Shown: piece after piece, positions 29,359 through 40,864 of the stretch
Numbering within the stretch: position 1 is the first letter of the stretch
Layout of the letters: every line of letters starts with the position of its first letter
Assembly (NCBI GenBank): GCA_963926055.1
Contig: CAWUVK010000005.1
Coordinates: 1-56,789 of the forward strand
Direction: 5' to 3'
Source: CAJXJP01 sp963926055
Lineage (GTDB): Bacteria; Patescibacteriota; Gracilibacteria; BD1-5; UBA6164
Length of the DNA: 56,789 nt
Translations under genes and position numbers: made by a program
The notes under the pieces: model-generated
Seen by the model: the letters and a program-made list of their open reading frames with translations, nothing else
Database searches by the model: none
What the model was told of the DNA's origin: nothing

Positions 29359-30270
29359 ATGTCTAACGCTAAAGAGATAAAAAGAAAGATCTGATCAATT
29401 AAAAATACAGGTAAAATTACTAAAGCAATGGAGCTTATTTCAACTGTAAAGATGAAAAAAGCTCAAGATCTTGCTTTAGAAAAAAGAGAATTTGTATTAG
29501 AAATGCTCAAAATCTTTCTAAGAGTTGAAGGGTTTTTAGATGATTTTCCTTTATTTAATGAAGGCAAATGAGATAAAACTCTCGCTTTGGTTATAACTTC
29601 TAACAAAGGTCTTTGTTGAGGTTATAATGTAAACGTTATGAAACAAGTAAATAAATACGTAAAAGATACTGGGGAAGATTTAGAGTTTATTGCTGTAGGG
29701 AAAAAAGCTGCAAATTTTGTAGCAAAAACTGGAAATAAACTTGTAGCTGATTTTTCAGCTGATTTCACAGATAATATCGAACCATTATTTACAAAAAATA
29801 TTTCTAAATTATATAAAGAAGAATTTTTATCTGGAAAATATAAAAAAGTTGTTGTTTTTTACAACCATTATATTAACACTATTAAACAAGTGCCAGTGGC
29901 AAAAGTATCTCTTCCAATTGACTCAAGAGAAATTAAATCATATTTAACAAATATTGTTGAAGATTACGTTGATCTTGAAAAAGAAATTGAATCTCTCGGA
30001 GATATTTATAACTATGATTTAGAACCTACTCCAGAAGCACTTGCTAATGAAGTAATTCCTATGATTCTAGATATGATTTTCTACGATATCATTTTGGAAG
30101 CTAAAGCATCAGAACATTCTTCTAGAATGATTGCGATGAAAAATGCAAAAGATTCAGCGAAAAAAATATCTGATAAACTAACACTTCAATATAATAAAGC
30201 AAGACAAGCTATTATTACTCAAGAAGTATCAGAAATATCTGCTGGTGTAGAAGCAATGAAAGATGTATAG
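29359..30270 (+). CDS. atpG: ATP synthase F1 subunit gamma
   Basis: 303 residues. N-terminal helix KRKIGSIKNTGKITKAMELI, then VITSNKGLCGGYN (one Gly of CGG is TGA), and a C-terminal helix SEHSSRMIAMKNAKDSAKKI. Central rotor shaft. The standard-code reading would start only at an internal Met near residue 94. Confidence 0.96.
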
Positions 30271-30330
30271 TATCTTTACTTTAACAAAAAAAATATTATT
30301 ATTCATATAATTATTATTAATTTTGTTATT

Positions 30331-30666
30331 ATGAATATTGTATTTGTTGCATTAAAATGATTTGTAAATGTAATTCTATTTTGTTTTTATAGTTTAGTTG
30401 CTATTTTTTTAGAAAATTTTATTTTCTGACTTATATTAACTAAATTTCTAGACAAAACAGTTCCTGGAAGCGAAAATTCTATTCATTTACAATTAGCAGT
30501 TTTTACAATAATTCTCACTTTTATTATAACATTTTTCTTAAGAAAATATTTATATATATCAATAAATATAAATATTTTGAAAAATACTGATACATCAGAT
30601 AAAAAAAAATCTGATAATTCAGAAGAAGAAAAAATGGAAATTTTTATAGATAAAGAAATAAAATAA
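30331..30666 (+). CDS. Small two-helix membrane protein inside the atp operon
   Basis: 111 residues with two membrane helices (about 8-30 and 48-67) and a charged tail DTSDKKKSDNSEEEKMEIF. No family recognised. It sits between gamma and beta, where F-ATPase operons normally have no gene. It might be an assembly or accessory factor (inference from position only). Confidence 0.75.
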
Positions 30667-30705
30667 AAATATCTAAAATAATTTTATAAAATTACCAAAC
30701 AACAA

Positions 30706-32106
30706 ATGAAAATTTGAAAAATTACTAAAATCGTTTGAGTAGTAATCGACGTTAAATTTAATGGTTCACATGTACCAGCAATTTACGATGCTCTTGAAGT
30801 GAAAGGGAGTGAAGAAAAAGTTGTTCTTGAAGTTCAACAACAACTCGGTGATGGAGTAGTAAGAACTATTGCTATGAACACTGTAGATGGACTTAAAAGA
30901 GGAATGGAAGTGGAATCTACTGACAATCCAATTAAGGTTCCTGTTGGTCAAGAAGTTTTAGGGAGAATGTTTAATGTAAACGGAGATCCTATTGATGATA
31001 AACCAAAACCAAAAACTGAATTTATGGATCCTATCCATAGAGAAGCTCCAAAATTTTCTGATTTAACTACTTCTGCTGAAGTATTTGAAACAGGGATTAA
31101 AGTTGTAGATCTTATCGCTCCTATGTTAAAAGGGGGGAAAGTAGGTTTATTTGGAGGTGCTGGTGTAGGGAAAACAGTTATCATGCAAGAGCTTATTCAT
31201 AACATTGCACAAGGACACGGAGGATATTCTGTAGTTGCCGGTGTAGGTGAAAGAACAAGAGAAGGGAATGATTTATATCATGAAATGAAAGAATCAGGTG
31301 TTATCGATAAAACTGCAATGGTTTTCGGTCAAATGAATGAAGCACCAGGACCAAGAGCAAGAGTTGCTCTTACAGGTTTAACAATGGCTGAACATTTCAG
31401 AGATAGAGAAAAAAGAGATGTATTATTATTTGTTGATAATATCTTCAGATTTACTCAAGCAGGTTCAGAATTATCTGCACTTTTAGGTAGAATTCCTTCA
31501 GCTGTAGGGTATCAACCAACTCTTGCTACTGATATGGGTGCTCTTCAAGAAAGAATTACTTCTACTAAAGATGGTTCAATCACTTCAGTACAAGCAGTTT
31601 ATGTTCCTGCAGATGATACTACAGATCCAGCTCCTGCTGCTACGTTTTCTCATCTAGATTCAACTATTGTATTAAATAGATCAATCGCAGAACTTGGTAT
31701 TTACCCAGCTGTAGATCCTCTAGATTCATCTTCTACTGTTTTAGATCCTCAAGTTGTAGGGGAAGAACATTATAATGTTGCAAGAGCCGTTCAAAAAACT
31801 CTTCAAAAATATAAAGAATTACAAGATATTATTGCAATTCTTGGTATGGATGAATTATCTGATGAAGATAAATTAACAGTAAATAGAGCAAGAAAAGTTA
31901 GAAATTTCTTGTCTCAAGCATTTTACGTAGCTGAACAATTTACAGGTGCTCCTGGTGTTTATGCTAAATCTACTGATACAGTTTCAGGATTCAAAAAAAT
32001 CTTAGATGGTGAAGTTGATTATATTCCAGAAAAATTCTTTATGTATAAAGAAAATCTTGATAAAGTAATTGCTTCTTATAATAAATCTATTTCAGAAGAA
32101 AAATAA
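30706..32106 (+). CDS. atpD: ATP synthase F1 subunit beta
   Basis: 466 residues. True start MKIGKITKIVGVVIDVKFNG lies 93 bases upstream of the first standard-code Met and contains two TGA-Gly codons. P-loop GGAGVGKT at residues 150-157, GERTREGNDLYHEM and LLFVDNIFRFTQAGSE follow. The catalytic subunit. Confidence 0.98.
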
Positions 32107-32125
32107 TTTTTAAATATCAACACCA

Positions 32126-32554
32126 ATGAAATTAAAAATATTATCATTTGGTTGAGAAGCTTTTTCTTCTGAAACTGTTTCTTCAGTTACCTTAATTACT
32201 GCAATTGGTGAGATCACTATTTTAGATGATCATGCACCACTTCTTACAAGTATTAAACCTTCAACTTTATATGTAGTATATAAAGATTCACATGGTTTAG
32301 AAAAAAGAGATGATTTTGCTGTAGGTTCAGGTGTAGTTGAAGTAAGTAACAGCAGTGTGAAAATCATGGCTGATATGCTCGTTGATGTAGATGATCTAGA
32401 CTTAGATCAAGCTCAAAGAGCCAGAGAAGAAGCACTCCAACTAATGGAACAATACAAAGATGCAAAAGATAGAGTTGATATGGAAAAATTCATTGAAGCT
32501 GAGGATATGTTACTCAAATCTATTGCTCAATTAAAACTTTGAAATCAAAAATAA
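32126..32554 (+). CDS. atpC: ATP synthase F1 subunit epsilon
   Basis: 142 residues. Beta-sandwich domain with AIGEITILDDHAPLLTSIKP and GSGVVEVSNSSVKIMAD, then the two-helix C-terminus DLDQAQRAREEALQLMEQ. Last gene of the atp operon. Confidence 0.94.
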
Positions 32555-32584
32555 ACAAGATAATATATCTTGTTTATTTTTTTT
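32548..32584 (+). terminator. Terminator of the atp operon
   Basis: AAATAAACAAGAT / ATCTTGTTTATTT with T run, overlapping the atpC stop codon. Confidence 0.88.
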
Positions 32585-32593
32585 GTAAAAAAC

Positions 32594-32621
32594 TTTGATG
32601 TTTCTATATATTTACTATAAT
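32594..32621 (+). promoter_or_regulatory. Probable promoter of the His-Xaa-Ser cluster
   Basis: TTTGAT, 16-base spacer, perfect TATAAT (32616-32621), 32 bases before the first gene. It is the only clear promoter before a long run of same-strand genes. Confidence 0.5.
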
Positions 32622-32652
32622 GAATATAGATTTAATTTAGTTATAAACATAT

Positions 32653-33210
32653 ATGGTTGAATTTTTAAGTAGAACTGAAACACAAGATAAATTTGAACTA
32701 TTAATTGATACAAATATTTTTCCTAAAGATATTATTTTAAAAGCAGCATTTAATTTTTTAGATAAATGATATTTTTTCTTTAAATTTGATGAAAATAAAA
32801 ATATTATTTTACAATTTACGTTGAAAGATGATATAAATGAATCTCCAAAATATATTATTTGAGAATTTACTGACGCACTTTTAGAAACATATCTGAGAGA
32901 TAAGTTAGAAAAAGATAATAAAGTAGCCAGAGAAATAATCGTAGAAAAAGCTATTAATTGACCATTAGATCAAGAAAACTTTGTATCATTTGAATGAGAT
33001 TCACATTCTCAAATTAATCAAGTAGATTTTGATAAAGATATTGATGATATTTTAGCTGAAATTGAAAATGATCCAGATCTTAAAATTGATGAGTGAGAAA
33101 TACAAGATATTTTATCTGAAATTGAACAAGAATCAAAGAACACTCAAAAACCTACCTTTCAAGTAGATCCATCAGCTGTTGCAGATATGAAGAAAAAATT
33201 TAATAAATAA
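32653..33210 (+). CDS. hxsD: HxsD-like His-Xaa-Ser system protein
   Basis: 185 residues. The first 110 match HxsD: TNIFPKDIILKAAFNFLDKG, then YIIGEFTDALLETYLRDKLE (the LLNDYxLRE-type motif that marks the family) and VAREIIVEKAI. An acidic C-terminal extension (DIDDILAEIENDPDLKIDE) repeats a short D-I-L-x-E-I-E motif and is not typical. HxsD is a small partner of the radical SAM maturases of the His-Xaa-Ser peptide system. Confidence 0.8.
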
Positions 33211-33219
33211 TGATCATTT

Positions 33220-33414
33220 ATGATTAAAAATTATATAATTGATAGTGAAATTTATCAAAAAAATGCTATAGATCAAGCGATTATTGATTTTCAAGATGTA
33301 GCCGATTTTGAGTTTAAGAACAATGAAATATATATTACATGAGATAGTGTAGAAGAAATAGAAACACTTTTTTGAGAATTTATGAATTACGTTATTTGAA
33401 TTATTAATCTATAA
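33220..33414 (+). CDS. Second, minimal HxsD-like protein
   Basis: 64 residues: IYQKNAIDQAIIDFQDVADF, then EEIETLFGEFMNYVIGIINL. The IYxKxAI start and the F-x-E-F-x-N element resemble the HxsD core and suggest a small paralogue. It lies ten bases after hxsD and three before the HxsB-like gene. Confidence 0.6.
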
Positions 33415-33416
33415 AA

Positions 33417-34865
33417 ATGTTAGACCTAAATACAATTAAAAATCTTGATTCTAATAAAGTCCCATTTTTTAGATTTAAAAAATTTGAAAATGGAAAATAT
33501 TTACTTACAAACGATGCCTGAAAATTTATTTTTTTAGATAAAAATGAATTTGTATTGTATGTAACTGGAAATCATGAAAATTTATCAAATTATGATGAAT
33601 TATTAGAAAAAGGATTTATCAAAAATGAAGAATACTCATCTAAAATGACATGAAGTTTTGCATTAAGAAACTCATATGTTTGATTATGACCAACTCTACA
33701 TATGATTATTGTGACACTCAGATGTAACCATAAATGTAAGTACTGCCACGCTGCAGTGGCTCCAATGACGGCAACTCAATTTGACATGGATGAAGAAACT
33801 GCAAAAAAAACAGTTGACACGATATTTTATACAAATTCTCCTCATTTAACAATTGAATTTCAAGGATGAGAAGCACTTGTGAATTATAAAATTGTACAAT
33901 TTATTGTTGATTATTCTAAGAAAAAAGCAGGTTTACTTAACAAAAAATTAAGTTTTTCATTAGTGTCTAATTTAACATTATTGACCGAAGAAAAACTTTC
34001 ACGGTTATTAGATAATTGAGTGGATATTTGTTCAAGTTTAGATTGAGATGAACTAACACATAATTTCAATAGAGCTGGTTATGATGGAAATTCTTATGAT
34101 ACAGTTACATATTGGTTAAAAAGACTCAATGATGAAAAAGTAAAAAGGAAAATAGGTCATGCGTCAGCACTTCTCACAGTAACAAGTGAAACAATGTGAA
34201 AATATGAAACTATTATTGATACGTATGTTTCATTATGACTAAAATGAATTTTTTTAAGATGGCTAAATCCTTATGGATTTGCAGCTGCAGATTTAAAAAA
34301 ATTATCTTATTCAAAAGAAGACTGGATTGATTTTTATAAAAAATCTTTAGATTATATTATAGAAATTAATAAAAAAGGTATTGAATTTAACGAATATATT
34401 ACAGCAATATTTTTAAGAAAAATATTTGAAGCAAATGATCCTAATTTTATGGATATTAGAAGTCCATCTGGTATTGCAATAGGTTGAGTTGCATATAATT
34501 ATGATTGAAAAGTTTATGCTTCTGATGAATCAAGAATGCTAGGAAGAATGTGAGATGATAGTTTCTTTATGACAGAGCTATTAGAAGATTGAGAAAAAAC
34601 ATATACTGCAATGATTAAAAGTGATATATCAAAAATAGCAGTTCAATCGTCATGCCTTGAGTGATTACCTTGATATAATGAACATCCATATCATCCATAT
34701 ATTTGAGTAGATATTATTCATAACTATAAAACCTCAGGAAGTATCTTTGATTGTTTTAAAAAAGATGAAAAAATACAAATGCAAGTTGCTATAATCGATT
34801 ATATATTCGAAAAATTACAAAATCCTGAAGATAAAAAAATATTATTATCTTGGATTGGTAAATAA
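33417..34865 (+). CDS. hxsB: HxsB-like radical SAM peptide maturase
   Basis: 482 residues. An N-terminal PqqD/HxsB-like region (about 1-90; VPFFRFKKFENGKYLLTNDA) precedes the radical SAM core LHMIIVTLRCNHKCKYCHAA with C103-x3-C107-x2-C110 binding the 4Fe-4S cluster. The GGEAL motif follows. The C-terminus has Cys residues in SSCLEGLPGYNE (SPASM-like). Position next to hxsD and a His/Ser/Gly-rich precursor supports the HxsB assignment. Confidence 0.85.
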
Positions 34866-34881
34866 TTTCTAAATATTTCTT

Positions 34882-35796
34882 ATGAAAAAAAAGATATTTC
34901 CAAAAATTTGAAAAAAATTAAAGGGGTTTTTAACAGATGAATCTTGAAAAATCACTAAAAAAGATGCACTATGACTCGCAGCAGTAACAAGTTTATGAGT
35001 TGCTATTAATGATGTAGTTGCAGCACATACAAGTTCATATACAAGTACGTGAGGAAAGTGAGGATGAACATGACATTCAAGTTATGCCCATAGTAACTGA
35101 TTATATTGTCGTGCTACAAATCATAGTTCTAATATGTGACATGGAAGTGCGATTGTAAATGGTTCAGCAAATTATAGATTTCCATCTAGTAAACATACAA
35201 GTTCTCTCACTGCTGGATCACTATCTTGACATGGAAGTGCTTCTGGTCATAGTAGTCATTGAAGTAGTTGAAGTGGTACTTGAACTTGATGATCTTGTTT
35301 TACATATTCTCAAAGAGTATTAACTCCAAATGGTTTAAAACCTATTGGTTCATTTAAGAAATGAGATGAAGTGATTTCATATAATCATAACTCAAATAGC
35401 TATGAGATTTCAATTGTAGATACATTTATACCCCATGATGGATTAAATGTATATTTTAATAACTATAAAAAAGACGCACTATTCAAAATTTTTGTACAAA
35501 AAGAAGATAACACTATTATTACTATTGAGTCTACTTCTAATCATCCTTTTTACGATGCATCATGTAATGAATATAAAAAAATTAGAGACATTAAAATTTG
35601 AAATGAATTAATTTTATATAAGTCAAAATGAAAATTGATTTGAACTGAATCACTGGTAGATAGTTCTCATTGAGATGATTGTGACTTACCAATTGTTTAC
35701 AATTTACATATGAGGAAAAATGATAATCATAATTATTTTGTAGAATGAGTATTGGTTCATAATGCGCGAAATGAAATTATTACTGATATTCCTTAA
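34882..35796 (+). CDS. His-Xaa-Ser-type precursor fused to a Hint self-processing domain
   Basis: 304 residues. Leader GFLTDESGKITKKDAL with a hydrophobic stretch (about 30-48) ending VVAAHT, then a Gly/Ser/His-rich core (about 49-138) with GHSSYAHSN, NHSSNMGHGS and SGHSSHGS. At C139 a Hint domain starts: SCFTYSQRVLTPNGLKPIGS, then KKGDEVIS. The block B-like TSNHPF motif follows, and the end is NYFVEGVLVHNA (H293-N294). Ala after HN, instead of Ser/Thr/Cys, favours cleavage or transfer over splicing. A ten-residue tail follows. Leader and core match the precursor at 37913. Confidence 0.85.
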
Positions 35797-35805
35797 TTTA
35801 TATGC

Positions 35806-37890
35806 ATGGAATATAAAATAAATTTTGTAAAAAATATTTCGAAATTTTGAATTTTACAATTCAATAATATTCATCTTTCAGGTGCTCCAAATTCTATTTG
35901 GGGTACTTTTTGGAAGATGATTTTTTCTGTGGAAAATTTAGAAAAATTTTTTGATGAAAAATTTGATTCATATCAAAAATTTCATCTGAATGAAAATGAA
36001 TATTTTTATTATGAAATCGAAAAAAAATTTGTTTTAAAAAATATTTCTCAAGTTTTAGAAAAAGTAAATTTTAAAACTTGAGAAATTACTCCGAATGCTG
36101 AAGACGTATTTTGAATGTATAGAATTTTCAAAGTCGTACTTGGATTTTATAATAATTTTTATTGAGATTCATTTATAAATTTAAGTCTACAGCATTGAAT
36201 TACCTTCACAAAAGAGTATAAAAATATAAATGATTTGCTAAAAGTAGCTCATTTTTATGAAAAAACTACATTTTTTCAAGATATAATTATTCCAATTTAT
36301 AAAAAATTATATCAAGTTCCTACTCAAAATACATTATTTTATAATAGAGTGTTTTGGCCAGAAGAAATTATACATTTAGTCATTTTATCAAAATATTTAA
36401 AAAAATTGTGAAATTCTAAAATAGTATTAGATTTATCAAAATGAAATGAACAATATGATTTTTCTCAATGGAAAAGTTTTTTACTGAAAAATAAAAATAT
36501 TTTAAAAAATATTGATTTCTTTGTCATCGATAATGATTATGGAAAATCTATTAATAAAATTATTAAATATTTAAATAATGAAAATACCTCTTTAGAAAAC
36601 GTTATATATTTAAATACGGATTGAAATATTACATATATTCCTTTACAATCAGATGATATTGAAGGATTTGAAGAATCGAATAAATCTATATTTAATGAAA
36701 ATGCTATTTTTTTAATTGATGGAAAAAGATCTATAACATCTCGATTAACCCCATATGAATGCTACTGGAATAATTGTAATTTTTGTGCAATTAATTCACA
36801 ACATAAGTTATCAATTCATTCAAAATATGATCATCAATATTATATAAATAGATGGATAGATTTTATTCAAAAAAATAATATTTCTCATGTATCATTTATT
36901 GATGAAGCAATTCCACCTTTGGTTTTACTTCATTTTGCAAGAAATATAATAAAATTAAATATTAAAATTACATATTTTTTGAGAACGAGAATTGAAAAAT
37001 TTTATACTCCAGCAAATATTAAAATTATCCAAAAATCCTGAGCAAGATTTTTTTGAATGTGATTAGAGTCTGCAAGTGACGAGACAAATGAGAGAATTTG
37101 AAATAAATGAAATGGATGATCAACGATAAGTGAAAAGTGAAAATTAGTGCAAACAATGGATGCATTAGGTATTTCTGTCCATAATTATGCAATTTTATGA
37201 TTTCCTGGAGAAGAAGAAAAAGACTATTTAAAAACATATGTTTTTTTGAAAAATAATATTATTAATTCTCGTCAATATACTTGCTCACCAAATATATTTA
37301 GATTAATGAAATGACCTGAAATATTTACTCATAGAGAAAAATATGGAATAAAAATAATAGAAAAATGAGAAAAATCTGATTTTGATCTCAGTTTTGAATT
37401 TACTGTCGATGGAAAAAAACGTAACTATAAACTTCTTAATAGTTTAGTTAATGATCTCCATAGATTACAATTTACTCCATGGTTATCAAAAGAAGTAGAA
37501 TGTATACATTATGAAGACTTTTGGGCATTTATAGATAGATCTGAAATATTTTATCTTATGAAAAACTTGTATAACGATAGTCCATACTATGCATATAAGA
37601 ATATAAATTCATCTATTGAAAATAAAACATATTATGAAATAAAAAATCATTATTTTGAATTATCTGATTATATCTCAAATGTACCAGATAATAATAATTA
37701 TATATTATATCATTGGGTCAGCTGTAAAACAGTTACATTAGTAAATGAATTTAAAGGATTTATTTGAAAATATGATACTACAAAAAATTTAGAACAAAAT
37801 ATAACTTCGTGTTGATGAAATCAACAAAAAATTATACAAGATATTCATTTGCTTTTTGATGCAAAAATATTAAAGTATAAACAGAATTAA
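35806..37890 (+). CDS. Large class B-type radical SAM protein (RiPP-maturation style)
   Basis: 694 residues. The N-terminal half (about 1-300) is unassigned, with a stretch near 245-285 (DFFVIDNDYGKSINKII) that might be a worn B12-binding fold. The radical SAM motif is CYWNNCNFC (C-x4-C-x2-C), as in B12-type RiPP maturases and not the C-x3-C-x2-C of its neighbours. ARFFGMGLESASDETNERIG and ILGFPGEEEKDY are typical of the MiaB/B12 radical SAM barrel. It lies between the two precursor genes. Confidence 0.85.
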
Positions 37891-37912
37891 AAATTACTTT
37901 TAAGTATTAATC

Positions 37913-38329
37913 ATGACTAAAAAGAAAAAAATCAACTTACCTAAATTAACGAAAAAACTTCAATGATTCTTAACAGATGAATCTGGGAAGATTACTAAAA
38001 AAGATGCCTTATGAGTAGGATTATGAGCAAGTTTAATTTGACTTGTTGATAATGTAGATGCAGCGTGAGGTTGATCAGGGCATTCAAGTTACTCTCATAG
38101 TAATAATGCATATTGTTCTTTAGAATGACACTCAAGTTGATTCACATGACAACATATTAATGGTACTAGACAATGACATTGGAGTGGACCAGCAGGTTCT
38201 CACACAAACTCTGCTTCAACAACACTAGATTGATCATCAGAAGCTTCAGGTCATAGTAGTCATGGTTCAACAGCACATGGATCACATGGGTCACACTGAT
38301 CACATGGATCACATGGAAGTAGATGGTAA
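37913..38329 (+). CDS. His-Xaa-Ser repeat precursor (HxsA-like)
   Basis: 138 residues. Leader GFLTDESGKITKKDAL is identical over 16 residues to the Hint-fused precursor. A hydrophobic stretch (about 32-46) ends in VDAAGGGSG, and the core has GHSSYSHSN, GHSSHGS and a terminal run of five HGS units, the last followed by RW. HxS repeats are the modified part in known HxsA peptides. Nearly all Gly in the core comes from TGA and GGA. Confidence 0.85.
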
Positions 38330-38347
38330 TATAATTAAATTCAAATT

Positions 38348-39085
38348 ATGAAAAAAACAATATACATTTTTTTACTGATTTTATGTATTTCTGCAGGAAG
38401 TTATTTTTATCATTGGAAATTTATTGCTGATAAAGATATTTTAACGGATATTGACTCATGAAAAGATATTATTAAAAGTTTAAATAATGATGAAATTTAT
38501 CAATGAATTAATAATGATAATTTATTAACGACTTTGAGTGATAAGAAGTATGCAATTGAATTTTTAGACTTTTGTTATAAATTAGACGAAATAAAAGAAA
38601 TTAATTCTCAAGAATTTATCGATCTAGTTAAAATTAGTGAATTATCTCAATATATGAAAAATAATAATATTCAAGATCCAAAAGCCTGTATTGCGACTGA
38701 ATATTTAGAATTAAATGGTCTAAAAGAAGAATGTACTTTTCAAGAAGATAATTGATTACACAATCCATATATTGCTGCATATTTAAATTGAGATATAGAT
38801 GAAACTAGATTTTGAAATTCTTTAGAAGTATTACAAAATTTTTATTTAGATATGTATCCTTCTAATTCTTATTCTCTTTGAGCACTCAAAGATAAATTAA
38901 ATGGTACATTTACTTCAAAAAATTATTGTGATAATATTGTAACAAATAATTATGATGATTTTATAAGAGCAGAAGATGAAGAACATATTTATTCTGGAGA
39001 TAATGATAATATATTAGTAACTGAAGATAATCCAGAAAATTTTTCTGGCTCAACACAAGAAGAACAAAACTTAAATCAAGAATAA
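38348..39085 (+). CDS. Exported or membrane-anchored acidic protein
   Basis: 245 residues. The N-terminal helix KKTIYIFLLILCISAGSYFY is a signal anchor. The rest is acidic and helical with five Cys (for example DPKACIA and KEECTF) that could form disulfides outside the cell. No family recognised. Its place after the second precursor suggests a role in export or as a partner of the product. Confidence 0.7.
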
Positions 39086-39088
39086 TCT

Positions 39089-39955
39089 ATGAAATATCCT
39101 ATTGAAATAGAATTAACTGATCACTGTACGTTGGCTTGCGATTGCTGTCCAAATAAAGATTATTTAGAAAAATCTCACATGTTAGATGAAGATTTTTATA
39201 CCATTATTGAATATATAAAAACAAATCGAGAAAAAATTCTTTTTCTCGATTTGTGTGGTATTTGAGATATATTTTTACATCCAAATATTTGTAATTATTT
39301 AAAATATATTGCAGATACTTTTGAAAATACTAATCTTAATATTCTTATTCCAACTAAATGAACGGTTATTTCTACTAAGCATGTAGAAGCTTTAAAATAT
39401 ATGAAAGATAAGAAAATTAACTTCAATCTTTCTGTTTGATTCTATTCTATGCGTAAAAAAGTTCACGATTCAATTACCTGAAAACCAAACTTTGATGACA
39501 TAATGAAATTTATTAAAATTTGTAAAAAAAATAATTTTCCACTTTCTTTAGAAATGTTAATAAATAAATTTTCATTAAAAGAACTCGATTATTTTTATAA
39601 ATTTTGAGACAAACTAAAACTCAACTATAAAGTACATAACTATCATAATTTTTGAGGTTCTGTGGATAGAGATAATATTTATGAATATAATGCAGCAGAT
39701 TATAAATTTAAATGTAGTTTTGCTGATGATGAAACATATACATTAGATTTTTATTGTCAATATACACTACCATTTATTGCTCGTGATTGATATTTGTTTT
39801 CATGTAGTCATTGAGGAAAACAAGAAAAATATAGGACGAAAAAGTTTTCAGTGTTATCAAAAATTTACCCTGATTTTGAAGATTTACTCAAGTATATTAC
39901 AGAGAAAAAACTCACAAAATCTATTTGTAAAAATTGTACATATTTTAAATATTAG
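39089..39955 (+). CDS. Radical SAM protein (SPASM-like)
   Basis: 288 residues. N-terminal IEIELTDHCTLACDCCPNKD carries C-x3-C-x2-C. LFLDLCGIGDIF takes the place of GGEP. C-terminal half with CQYTLPFIARDGYLFSCSHG and CKNC looks like an auxiliary Fe-S (SPASM/twitch) domain. Three bases after the previous stop. Confidence 0.82.
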
Positions 39956-39964
39956 CAATAAAAA

Positions 39965-40861
39965 ATGCAAAATATAATCTTTCACATTATCCTGACAAAT
40001 CAATGTAATAAACGTTGTGAATATTGTGATTTAGATTTTCAAAATAATACAATTTCGTATGATAATATAAATATTTTTTTAGATTATTTACATAATAATG
40101 CTCAAAATTTTTGAGAAATAAGAATAAATTTTTTCTGATGAGAACCTATGTTAGAATTTGAAAAAATAAAATTTATTATCGAAAATATTTCTATTAAAAA
40201 TATCTATTATTCGATAGGAACAAATGGTGTTTTATTTTCTGAAGAAAAATATTTATTTCTGAAAAATAATAATGTAGAAATTCAGTATTCTATTGATACT
40301 CAGACCTATTATACAATTTTAGAACAAAAGTATATTGATGTAAAAGATAAAAATTTTGCTGTAAATTTTATTCTTAATCCAAATGATATAGAAAAATCAT
40401 TTGAAATTTTTGATTTGATAGTTAAAAGATGAGTTGAAAAGTTTTATATTTTACCAGTGTATGCGACTATAATTTGGGAGAAGTCAGCACTCGTTTTTTT
40501 ACATAAATTTATAGAATATATAAATAAGATTTCCAAAATTAAAGCAGTATGATTATCATATTATGATGCTCCAACTTCAGACAGGGAATATATTCTAGAA
40601 ACTGATGGGAAAGTATTTCAAGACATTCATACACACCTTTGGTTTTTGAAACAATACGAAAATATTCCTCAAAATATAAAAGAAGAAATTCGAGAAAATA
40701 CGTATATTTGTGAACTCAAAAATATTGAAAAACATATTTGAGAAATAATGTTTTGTAAATTACAAAAATTATATAAAATGAGTTTAGAAATAGCTAAAAA
40801 TCAATGATTTCAACAAAGTTTTACGTTGATAGATAAAATTTTACACAATATAAAAAAATAA
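39965..40861 (+). CDS. Radical SAM protein
   Basis: 298 residues. IFHIILTNQCNKRCEYCDLD has the cluster motif, INFFGGEPML the SAM-binding GGE motif with TGA-coded Gly. The C-terminus has only scattered Cys (YICEL, IMFCKLQ), so an auxiliary cluster is doubtful. Confidence 0.83.
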
Positions 40862-40864
40862 ATT

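Noticed and set aside
37913..38329. HGS repeats as a CRISPR array or simple DNA repeat
   Set aside because: The repeat is short, in frame, coding His-Gly-Ser, and part of a leader-bearing precursor; there are no spacers.
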